Positions 34,201 through 43,879 of a stretch of DNA of 64,000 bases are shown here, one piece after another. Both the position numbers and the translations under genes were made by a program. This stretch comes from Hetaerina americana (lineage: Eukaryota; Arthropoda; Insecta; Odonata; Calopterygidae): NCBI GenBank assembly GCA_022747635.1, contig JAKTNV010000004.1:23249969-23313968 (forward strand), in the 5' to 3' direction. The notes under the pieces were generated by a model. It was not told the origin of the DNA. It saw nothing but the letters and a program-made list of their open reading frames with translations, and did not search any database. Positions within the stretch are counted from its first letter, which is position 1. Every line of letters starts with the position of its first letter.

Positions 34201-37200
34201 CTGTAAAAGTAAAAGTGAATTTAATATTAGAAACAGGATGAAACAATAAATCTTGCTCTCATAACTTGATAGATGTAAAAGTCCTGATATTTCTCTTAAA
34301 ATAAGAAAAGAATTATTACATGAATGCAAGCAAGTATTTCTTTGTACCCAGTTACTGCATAAAAGTTTCCCCAATTCATAAAATTGTGCCATAAACTTAA
34401 ATGTTCATAGTTATATATGTAGAACATACCAAGGTGAAAACATTGTGTGAACTATGAATTATTGAGTACTGGCCATTTCAAATAGGTCAAATGTAGCAAC
34501 TGTTGGGACCAATATTTTGTGACCCTATTAATTTGTTATTGCAATACTATGATCAAGTTTGTAGTTTAAAACAAAATATTTAATATCAAATTTAAATAGA
34601 TTTTGCACATTCATCTATTTTTAATTGAGCATTAAATATAAATAGGGCTGTTCCCTATTACAGCAATTATATTATAACAGTTTTTCTAAATTTAAATATT
34701 TGAATAATTGCTTCATTAATTAGTAATAAAGTATTTTCAGAAAATATAGGTACATAACATCATGTATAAACTTGAAGCCTGCTTCTTCATGGTTAATGGT
34801 GCTCACCGCAAATTTCTTTACCCTTCACTAGTAAGGCAAGAAATGAGAAAATAGTTATGAAGTCATTGCTTCAAAAATTGAAATAGTGAGTTTTCTCTTG
34901 CAAAATAGAATTTTGCGATTCCGAAAAGAGCATGCCTCAACATAATCCAACTATGATAAAAATAAATTTCTGTGGGCACTAATGGTTCCACAATATTACA
35001 GTGTTTGACTTGCTGGTTGCTAGCCTATCAGGGGTAAATTGTTTCCCTGTATTTAGGGAGCCCAAATTCAGCCTCCGCTAGATTCAACCACCAATAAAAA
35101 CTTTTTACAATGTACTTCTGGATGTGTTGATTATGTTAACGCCACCACTCATAATTTAGAGGAAAGCTGAATAAATATCAGTATCATTGAATTTCCTGTC
35201 AAATAATCCTTAGAAAGCATATCAAATTACAATACATAGTGAACAATCTATAAGTATGGAGATAACCAATAGCGAAAACTATAAAAGGAGTACCATTTAA
35301 GTGTTTAAAAACGAAGAAAGTGGTAAAAATCGCATTTCTTCCTACTGTTAAAAGATATTACGTTCTGATTTCATTTTTTCTGCCTGATACGAGGTTTCTT
35401 CGAGGATATTTTTCCTCCTAATTTAACAGGAACTCATTCACTTGTCTTACTTATTCTGTAGTCACTTTTACCTTTGACTGAAATAATTTTCGCCAGTACC
35501 AATGTCTTTTAAATTGGGCGGAAACGAGAGTGAAGCAGCACTTCTTTTGAGACAATTTATTCTCAAAAATTCTATTTTGTTGGCTATTGGTGAGTCACGA
35601 AACGTTCGACATGGCTGCTTGGCGATAAAATATGAAAGACGCATACGGCATGCATGGAAGCGCCCCTTCCTAGGATAGTCGAATGCTTCGACGATGCTTC
35701 GCCAGTTATAGCTTGGGAAATACGAGAATGTATAAAATATATTGGAAGAACAGATAAAATACGCGCGCAAAGTGGTCTTTCACCAAGCATGCTAAAAATA
35801 ATTAGTTCACTGTATGATATTGTCATTATCATCGACGGTCAGTGGTTCTCTTTTAAGACATTTTTGTCTCAAGACTTATTTTCCAAACAAATGGCAACTC
35901 AATATGGATATTGTCATTTTTCAATTCTTTACCAACTTAGCAGTTGACTAGCAGATTGGCTATTAGTTAAAATTGGCCTGTTTCTGGCCAATTGCTAGCA
36001 AAAGTTCCCTACAATTACGACAATTCCAATCACTAAATATCTATTACGTAAACCACTTGGCGATTAATGGTGATAAGGCCTATGAACTAAGTTTCTCTGG
36101 TCATGGAGTTATGGAAAAATGCCATCATTTTTCTGAAACACATTTTCAAAAATAACTATCCTGCATAGGACCGAAGACCGTTTCAAAACGAGCATTATAA
36201 GGGTATCAATAAGGATACTCTAATAATTGAACATATTCTGAGGTTATACTGGTCATGCGATGTAAAGTCCCCAGGAAGCACAAACCTGCCAGTTAATTCG
36301 GCCACATAAACTGTAACAGGTTACCTTCCTGGAGTCCAAAATTATTGTCACATCACGTACGTATTCTAAGACCATTGACTCGTAGAATCGGACTATAGCA
36401 AATGAAAAAGTAAATTGTATCCTTTAACGAGTAGGTCACGTCTAATTTGTAATATAAAGTCCAATTAGTAATTGAATCTGACAGTAAAGAAGTTTCAGGC
36501 CTCCTTTTACTGCTTTTGAAAACTTCCAAGTATTCTTGTATATTTTTAATTAATTCCCTGTTCCCCAGATTGACAGTACCATTTTTTGACGAGCCATCGT
36601 TAAGAAATACGCTGCATTGCTCTTTATGGACCGCAGTTTTTTATCAATATGTCCTCAGGAGTATGCCGAATTGATATACTATATATTGAATATGACTACT
36701 ATTTACCTGATTATATCTCCGATAACTACATTAGAATATTTCAACTGAGGGATAAGATTTCCCTTGAGATTTTTTGCTATTTTACCTTTCACTATAATTC
36801 TCTCATATTTACCGAGACGTCGGGCACGGGCCTCTTGGAATCGAATGAACCAGAACCATATTTTTTATCGAGGTGATAATAAGATACACATATACAAGGG
36901 CAAGCCAGGGAGAAATCATCATCACCACGGTTTAAATGCGTTAACAGGGTTTTCTGGATCCAGAGCTTCAGGTTTCATTGGCTGTGCGGGGCCAGGGAAG
37001 TAGGGTTTCCTAAACGAACGGTGGAAACCATGAATTGAATTTAATTGACTCGATGCACATTAAATTTCCAAAACAAGAAATACTCTTAAACTGTCGATTA
37101 GTGCATATTATGCACTTAAAATTGCGTGCGAGCGCTTCAGAAACCCTTCTGAAAACTATATAACGACGATGCTTCTCAAGATAACCGTTGAGATTTGGCG

Positions 37201-37328
37201 TGGGTCAGCAAAATATTCCGGAAGCATCAAATCCCAAACCTAATTCTCAATATTACTAACACAGAAAGTAAAGGAACTGCATACTTAGGTTAAGATGTTA
37301 GTAGAGATAAAAGTATTTCTTTACTTAC
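34201..37328 (-). other. First intron of the CUB-LDLa gene
   Basis: About 3.1 kb. An open frame at 35654-35947 on the plus strand has no recognisable motif and sits in a slightly GC-richer patch. I do not call it a gene. Confidence 0.45.
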
Positions 37329-37416
37329 ATTTCCTGTACGTGATATTATATCCAGTCAACGAAGGAATGAGATAGAGTGCGAAGGGAATCACAAACGTTG
37401 CCTTAAGGAAATCCAT
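37329..37416 (-). CDS. CUB-LDLa protein, exon 1 (signal peptide)
   Basis: The start codon at 37416 gives MDFLKATFVIPFALYLIPSL followed by TGYNITYRK. This is a basic residue, a hydrophobic core of about 14 residues and a small residue near position 21: a standard secretory signal peptide. The donor is AAAT|GTAAGTAA (near-perfect consensus), leaving one base that pairs with AT of exon 2 to form TAT (Tyr). An in-frame Met also exists at 37518, but it would bury the signal peptide about 34 residues in, so I prefer 37416. Confidence 0.75.
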
Positions 37417-37519
37417 GTTGGACTCTAGGATGCTGGCGGATCCGCTCACTCTGACGTATTGAAACCTTAAATCGGAGTGAGCGGTGTGGAAGATAAGGCT
37501 AAATGAGGGGTTAACCAAT

Positions 37520-40255
37520 AAGAGAGAACTTATTGAAACCCGTCAATAATAATGAATACCCTGCCCTTGATTCTTATGCTTCCATCTCGTAACCAAACGT
37601 TTTCTTCGAAAAGAATGGCGGGGGGGTTATTCGTAATTTAATTAACGATTGTTTGGCATGATCTTCCCATCATTCTTCGCGGAATCGCATGTCGGTAAAT
37701 GACAACTAATAAAAACAATGCATTCCACTTCGACCCTTATTTCAGTTTCAAGAAAGTAGGTCACCTCAATACGATAGTACGTTCGGATTGAAAATATGGA
37801 GCAAGCAACCCGCCGCGTTATAATCACAGCATCGACCCACATCCCTGACTAAAAGTGTGCAACAGAGAATAGGAAAGGGAAACAAGTTTGGATACTAGAA
37901 ATACTGGCAAAGTATCCAGGAAATTAAGTATTCGTTTGTAGGGGACCCCGCGTGCTTGTGTGTGAAACTTCATCGTGGGAGATTGGCACACAAGACGAAC
38001 AAGGCAGTACAGAAAAGCACTTCGAAACGCCTCTCCCACCCCAAAGACTCAAATGAAGTAAATGAATTAATTGCACATTTTTTTATGTTGATTTATGTCT
38101 GGCCAGGACTTGAAGCCATAAAATGTCTCATTTAGTGAGCACGAACAATGTCAACCTTAAAAAGTATTCCATTAATTGTGGTAGGTCTTGGACGGCTCCA
38201 CAAAAACAACCCACCCTAAAGTATTCCTGCACAGCAAATTTTTTTTCAAACCGTTTCCTTTTCCAGCTCCTCGTAATTTCATCTCCCCACACGGTCCAAA
38301 ATGCTCATTTTCCCCCATCAAGTATTTTCCTTTCCATCACAAACTTCACCTTTTCGCCTCGCTTATCAACTCCTGCAATTTGTCTAATTTCTTCGTATTT
38401 TCCCCACCAACTCTCTCGTTCATGATAGTATTAAATTTCTTCGTTTGATTTCCTTTCGAAGTTATATTCAAAAACTTTCCCAATGCCCACCATCAAAACC
38501 CCAACATTTATGCCCATTCTTTTCCAAACAAAACCTTAGTTTTTGGTTGTGTTAGTAGATGCGACCGTTGTGTGAGCACAAACCTTTTTTCTTATTAAAA
38601 ATCAGTAAAAAAGATGTCGTGCGCTCCGAAACCGCCACAGCAAGCAGCGCTCCTCCTTTCGACTTGTTTGCCTGTTTTCCCCGGACCATGAAAGGAACAA
38701 AATATCCTCTGTCGCCGGAATACAATACAGCTCTCGGGTATAACTCAGTGGAGGCTGATACGATGCTTCGTTTTTCCATTCAAGGTAAGAGAAATGTTCA
38801 TCAGTTCAGTCATCATAGCAGCTATGGAATTTTTGAACGAATTTTACCTGGGTAGTTTTCACATCGGGGAGAGCCAAATTTTTGTGGTCCACCCCTAGGT
38901 GAGAAGCGGCGTCCAGGCCTATGACTGCATTTCTCTTCCAATCAGGTCTAGCTTTAAAATATTTGTCGCCAAAATTTAAAGAGCTTCAATGCGCAGAATT
39001 TTTGGTCAAAAATCACTTAGGCCTCATCCCCTGATTTTTTATTACTCTTCAAATAATTTCAAATTACTTAAGTGTATGTATTGCACACTTTTACCCTCTC
39101 TAAAATGAGGTGACACGCAATAACTACCGAAAGAATTTCAGACGACCCAGAAAAATAATTAAAAAATGCTTTACGAATTCGAAGATGTAGATCTCCGGTT
39201 GAAAGCTGTATTTTGTTTCTATTCTCGAAACACTCGTGAGAAAAATTGCCCCATCCGTTCCTCACTATATTGCAAAGATGAAGCTGTAAACCTCCATAAA
39301 GCTGAAGAATTAATAGTATTTTCAGGAATAATTATGCAACAAAAGTGAAAAAAACTTTATCATTTTTGTAATTCCATCGATAAATTTGGGAAACCTCGGT
39401 TTTGTGTTCATTAAAGTGAATAGACCGATGTGATGCTACTTTTTCACTAAATAATTGAGTTTATCAACATAACCCAGAAACTAGCTGGGACATCTCCATG
39501 CGTCCCCTTCCCCTCCACATGCCTTAAACTGCTGGAGGGACTGCTTGACCTAGTTATGCCACTCATCGGCGTCTTTGTTTCGCATTTCCGAAGTCGTTAG
39601 GTATGGTCGCCACACTTTCCCCTGCATCCTGCCCCTAGATGAGTAAATGACCACCCCGCCTACAATTTTTGAAATTGTGAGCTTTACTGTAAACCCCAGT
39701 GTAATAATTAGTCGCAGCGCCCCCCTACCCTTTCAAAGTGGAGCAATCACATGCAGAACCCTTTGACCTTCGTATTCAGAATTCGTAACTTAATGGTAGA
39801 AGCGGACCGATTCTTATTAGCTTCGTCATGTGTTCCCATGGTACCTTGTGCTATGCCCGTGGCCTCAACTAATCCGCGACTTAGATTCAACGATCACTCA
39901 AAACCATATCGTGGATTTCGTCAATAATTTCGGAGTAAGTTACTTCCACTGAAACATTCGGAATGATTTCCGAATGATTCTCATCCTTTTTGGATGTACG
40001 GCCACGGTTAAACTCATGTATCGTATACAGTCTCAAACACAGGAGCAGATTTGCCATGAACTTCATCCAACTAAAAGCAAACCTTTTTCGATACTGCGAG
40101 CCCCATGTATTGAGTTTTCTAACGACTTATGGAAGGACCCACCAACGCATACAGACAAAAAATAGTTGGTACTAAAATATATACTTCTTCAATCAGCCAA
40201 TAAAAATAAGTAGTGGCATCTTCCCACTATTCGATGAATATAATCTATCAATGGC
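37520..40255. other. Upstream region of CUB-LDLa gene, mostly unexplained
   Basis: Mixed composition. Pyrimidine-rich stretch at 38180-38500 and CCCC-rich patches near 39490-39740. One candidate short exon (38688-38784) is listed separately. No promoter element could be defined. Confidence 0.35.
38688..38784 (+). CDS. Candidate short 5' coding exon, unrecognised
   Basis: ATG followed by 32 codons (starting MKGTKYPLSPEYNTALGYNS) and ending exactly at a strong donor CAAG|GTAAGA. Upstream the frame stays open to an earlier Met at 38559. Composition is more GC-rich than its surroundings. I do not recognise the protein, and no downstream partner exon was found. It could equally be part of an old repeat, since the minus strand is also open here. 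Confidence 0.2.
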
Positions 40256-40259
40256 AATA

Positions 40260-41211
40260 CAGGGTCCGTACAATAAGTATCGTGACTGGTTCGCTGTAGC
40301 CTCAACGGAGCGGTGGATGGGAGTTCGACCGGTCGGCTCGGTAGAGGGGTCCCCCACCACGCAGGCGCACTTAAGTTCAGTGGCCTCCGAGAATGAAATG
40401 AGACAGGAAGTGGATTGTTGTGACGTGTGATTGTTTGTGGTGTCGTCACGCCCACATGGAGCGTACCGTCGAGCAACGCCACGCTGTGAAGTTTTGCGTT
40501 AAACTCGGGAAATCCGCGTTGGAGACCCTTTAACTCATTAAGCAGGCTCATGGGGATGATGCCTTAAGCCGTACAAGAGTTTTTGAGCAAAAATTGCTTA
40601 AGGAAGACCGAGAGCTCGTCGAAGACGAGAACCGCGTCGGACGCCCGACGACCGCTGGAACCGATGCTCAGGTGGCCGAAGTGGAAAACGTTTTGGACTC
40701 AGACAGGCGTTTAACCATCGCCCTTATCAGTGAGGAGACCGGCCTTTCAGTCGGAACCATCCACGCCAATGTAACAGAGGATCTTGCGATGAGGAAAGTG
40801 TGCGCGAAGCTGGTGCCGAAAGTCTTGAGCGAGGAACAAAAACTGTTGCAGGTGAAAATTTAGCTTCTGGCGAAATTCGGCGTGGCAACGTTGCCTCACC
40901 CTCCCTCTCCCCCGACCCCTACAGCCCAGACCTGTCTCCACCTAACTTTTTCTTGTTTCCGCGAATAAAAAGGGAGTTCAAAGGATATCAGTTCGACTCC
41001 ATCCAGGCGGTTCAAGCGGCGACGACAAAGGCTTTGAGCAGGATTACGGAAACCGACTTCCAGCGGGCTTTTGACGGGTGGCAGACGCGCCGAACTAAGT
41101 GTATCGAAGTAGGATGAATGTTTTTTGAAGATTATTAAGTAACTGTAATGATAACTGCAATAAAATTTGAATTTTGGAACCAGTCCCGATACTTATTGTA
41201 CGGACCCTGTT
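40260..41211 (+). mobile_element. Degenerate mariner element, copy with internal deletion
   Basis: Terminal inverted repeats of 33 bp with one mismatch: 40260-40292 (CAGGGTCCGTACAATAAGTA...) and 41177-41209. The left flank is TA. On the right the TA is two bases away, suggesting a small mutation at the junction. The coding strand is plus and the element is about 950 bp, shorter than a full mariner (about 1.3 kb). Confidence 0.9.
40455..41117 (+). pseudogene. Mariner transposase pseudogene, two-part
   Basis: The N-terminal part starts near 40455 (MERTVEQRHAVKFCVKLGK-like) and breaks at a stop near 40530. It continues in 40594-40863 with the GRPT linker (ENRVGRPTTAGT), HTH2 (LDSDRRLTIALISEETGLSV) and the post-HTH motif KLVPKVLSEEQK. 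The central catalytic region, including the first two aspartates, is deleted. The C-terminal part (about 40912-41117) retains PYSPDLSPPNFFLFP, the third catalytic Asp, and the tail WQTRRTKCIEVG. It is not functional. Confidence 0.82.
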
Positions 41212-41383
41212 TATGAAATCCGTCGTAATGAGTAACTGAAGAGAAATATCTTTGATATATTGTATTACCCTTAAGGTATTTTGCCCTTAAAATCGTTAAA
41301 TTTCGAAGGAAGAAACCAATACTTGTTATCTAGTCATACTTTTCAGGAAGTAATCTTTACTCTTTTTATTCCGAGTTGCACTA

Positions 41384-41500
41384 CGAGGTCTGTTCAAAAA
41401 GTATCGCGACTTTTGTGTTTTTTCATCGTATATCATTCAAAATCAGTTTTCGCCCAGTTCTTTCCTACTTTTGGAGGACGAGCCGAGGTGATACGAGGTT
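41384..41500 (+). mobile_element. Solo left end of a third mariner family
   Basis: After TA, the sequence CGAGGTCTGTTCAAAAAGTA followed by TCGCGACTTTTGTGTTTTT is a typical mariner terminus. No matching right end is present. The element is cut off near 41500, where LINE coding sequence begins shortly afterwards. Confidence 0.6.
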
Positions 41501-41529
41501 AAGTGATTATAACGATATACGACATGTAG

Positions 41530-42200
41530 AAGGGATTTTTTGTGCCAATGTATCTGTCGCTGGTTAGGTCTCATTTGGAATATCCTGCAAGTATATGGGA
41601 TCCTCACGAACTTGGATTAATTGCCGCATTGAATCGCGTGCAGCGTAGAGGAGCTAGATTTGTAAAACTTGGTCATGATAAACGCAGTTGCGTATTCAAA
41701 ATATTAGAGGAGCTAGGCGGTGAATCACTCACGGAGTGAAGGTTAAATTACGTATTAAATCTCTCACACAAATTTGAAGGACGTCTCTTTGGTAGTGATA
41801 TTGGACATGTATTATTACCCCCATCTTAAAACGGTAGGAGAGATCATATCAGTAAAATTAAAGAGATTATAAATAAAACAGATGTCATTTTTTTCCACGA
41901 AAGATAAGGGATCAGATTAACACTGTCCGACTGCGGTAGGGTCATATTTGGGACAAAAATTGGCCCACGGGGAAACCTCGTGGCATGCCAACCAAGAGGT
42001 CGGTTAGATGGGTTTTTTTCCATCTAGAGCTTGAAGGGGTTTGGTTATATGTAATTGGCTATTGTTATATTATAGTTAAAAGTCCGATGTAAAGGGTGAA
42101 GTGCTGTTTTCGGATTAATACGAAATAAAAAAATTAGTCTGGTGTGTTTTCACCCCCTTCCACGCACCCTAGCGCTGGCTTGCAGGGCACTAAAATGTCT
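41530..42200 (+). mobile_element. CR1/Jockey-type LINE C-terminus and 3' UTR
   Basis: The frame 41542-41739 encodes YLSLVRSHLEYPASIWDPHE and NRVQRRGARFVKL, the conserved post-RT block of non-LTR retrotransposons. A 3' UTR follows whose landmarks (AAAGATAAGGGATCAG; CCCCCTTCCACGCACC...GCAGGGCAC) recur at 1360-1805 and, inverted, near 51.3 kb. This is the most informative copy of that LINE tail in the window. Confidence 0.75.
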
Positions 42201-42313
42201 AAAATAAGTGTTTTTCCATTGGCGAACCTACTCCAAAGAAGGAGAAGCCGGTTAGATCTTTCGACAAGGTGATGGCCATGGTTTTTTTTATTTTAGACCC
42301 GCGGAATCACCTA

Positions 42314-43066
42314 CGAGGGTCATCCGGAAAGTAGTACCCGTTCGTGAAATAAAGACACAAAAGTAAATATTAACAAACATAAAACATTTTATTTGAAAGA
42401 GGATACTTTAAACTACTTCTCAAAATAATCTCCAAGCAAATTAAGGCATTTGTCATAACGTGTGACAAGTTTCTGTATTCCTGCTGCATAGTCCTTCGCC
42501 GCCAGCTCATTGAGATACGCGAGGGACCCATCTTGCACAAATTTTTGCATAATGCAGATGGTGTTTAACAATTTCATGAACAATTGTTCGAGAAACATTG
42601 GGAAAATGCTCACAGATGTCATCAATTGTGACGCGCCGATCGTTCCTCACGAATTCGTCAACTGAGCTCACCAGTTGGTCTGTAATGACAGACGGTCTCC
42701 CCGAACGCTCATCGTCGTGTGTGTTCCCCCTCCCCATGTTGAAGTTGCGACACCACCGCCGAACAGACGACTCGTCCATTACATTGTCTCCATACACCTC
42801 CTTTAATTGGCGATGAATATCACATGGGCGAACGTTTCTTGCATTGAGGAATTTAATCACTGCCCTCACTTCACAACTGGCGGCGTTCTCAATTTTTTTA
42901 AACATTGTAAACAATCACAGAAACAACACAGGCAATGCTAGCGTCACGCAACTTGGCTCAGAGAAGGCAGACAAGCCACTGAAGCTATCTGACCTCGTCC
43001 AGCGGCTACTCGCGTCGTCAGCACTTCATGCGGCACGAACGGGTACTACTTTCCGGATGACCCTCG
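42314..43066 (-). mobile_element. 753-bp mariner derivative, copy 1
   Basis: Perfect 33-bp terminal inverted repeats (CGAGGGTCATCCGGAAAGTA...) flanked by TA on both sides (42312-42313 and 43067-43068). Exactly 753 bp, like copies 2 and 3. It encodes only the N-terminal DNA-binding part of a mariner transposase plus a short out-of-frame C-terminal remnant; the catalytic middle is deleted. Confidence 0.95.
42507..42914 (-). CDS. Mariner DNA-binding-domain-only protein (135 aa), copy 1
   Basis: Intact 135-codon frame identical in protein sequence to those in copies 2 and 3. Residues about 12-55 form the first helix-turn-helix (VIKFLNARNVRPCDIHRQL, SSVRRWCRNFNMGRG). The GRPS linker (DERSGRPSVI) follows at about 73-80, then the second HTH (DRRVTIDDICEHFPNVSRTI). 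It ends just after the WVPR motif with VSQ-stop. All three catalytic aspartates of a mariner transposase are absent. If expressed it could bind the terminal repeats without cutting them. The remnant C-terminus (NELAAKDYAAGIQKLVTRYD) is in another frame (42413-42625). Confidence 0.8.
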   Translation of the reverse strand: MFTMFKKIENAASCEVRAVIKFLNARNVRPCDIHRQLKEVYGDNVMDESSVRRWCRNFNMGRGNTHDDERSGRPSVITDQLVSSVDEFVRNDRRVTIDDICEHFPNVSRTIVHEIVKHHLHYAKICARWVPRVSQ

Positions 43067-43077
43067 TATGTTATATA

Positions 43078-43830
43078 CGAGGGTCATCCGGAAGGTAGTA
43101 CCCGTTCGTGAAATAAAGACACAAAAGTAAATATTAACAAACATAAAACATTTTATTTGAAAGAGGATACTTTAAACTACTTCTCAACATAATCTCCAAG
43201 CAAATTAAGGCATTTGTCATAACGTGTGACAAGTTTCTGTATTCCTGCTGCATAGTCCTTCGCCGCCAGCTCATTGAGATACGCGAGGGACCCATCTTGC
43301 ACAAATTTTTGCATAATGCAGATGGTGTTTAACAATTTCATGAACAATTGTTCGAGAAACATTGGGAAAATGCTCACAGATGTCATCAATTGTGACGCGC
43401 CGATCGTTCCTCACGAATTCGTCAACTGAGCTCACCAGTTGGTCTGTAATGACAGACGGTCTCCCCGAACGCTCATCGTCGTGTGTGTTCCCCCTCCCCA
43501 TGTTGAAGTTGCGACACCACCGCCGAACAGACGACTCGTCCATTACATTGTCTCCATACACCTCCTTTAATTGGCGATGAATATCACATGGGCGAACGTT
43601 TCTTGCATTGAGGAATTTAATCACTGCCCTCACTTCACAACTGGCGGCGTTCTCAATTTTTTTAAACATTGTAAACAATCACAGAAACGACACAGGCAAT
43701 GCTAGCGTCACGCAACTTGGCTCAGAGAAGGCAGACAAGCCATTGAAGCTATCTGACCTCGTCCAGCGGCTACTCGCGTCGTCAGCACTTCATGCGGCAC
43801 GAACGGGTACTACTTTCCGGATGACCCTCG
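43078..43830 (-). mobile_element. 753-bp mariner derivative, copy 2 (tandem with copy 1)
   Basis: Same orientation as copy 1 and separated from it by only 11 bp (TATGTTATATA), with TA flanks. It differs from copy 1 by a handful of substitutions, for example AAGTAG to AGGTAG in the left repeat and one base in the C-terminal remnant. Length 753 bp. Confidence 0.95.
43271..43678 (-). CDS. Mariner DNA-binding-domain-only protein (135 aa), copy 2
   Basis: Same 135-residue protein as copy 1, with no amino-acid change. Paired-like HTH, GRPS linker, second HTH, WVPR end, stop. The start Met is followed by FTMFKKIENAASCEV. The second Met at residue 4 is an alternative start. Confidence 0.8.
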   Translation of the reverse strand: MFTMFKKIENAASCEVRAVIKFLNARNVRPCDIHRQLKEVYGDNVMDESSVRRWCRNFNMGRGNTHDDERSGRPSVITDQLVSSVDEFVRNDRRVTIDDICEHFPNVSRTIVHEIVKHHLHYAKICARWVPRVSQ

Positions 43831-43879
43831 TAATTATGATATATGATATAACAAGATTTAACTAAAGCGGGTAGAAAGC

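Noticed and set aside
35654..35947. 97-residue plus-strand frame in the first intron of the CUB-LDLa gene
   Set aside because: Looks moderately coding, but no motif, no splice partner and overlapping minus-strand frames of similar length; not enough to call a gene.
42598..42816. 72-residue frame opposite the mariner DNA-binding domain (also 43362-43580 and 56423-56641)
   Set aside because: Exact antisense shadow of the 135-codon frame; conserved only because the element is conserved.
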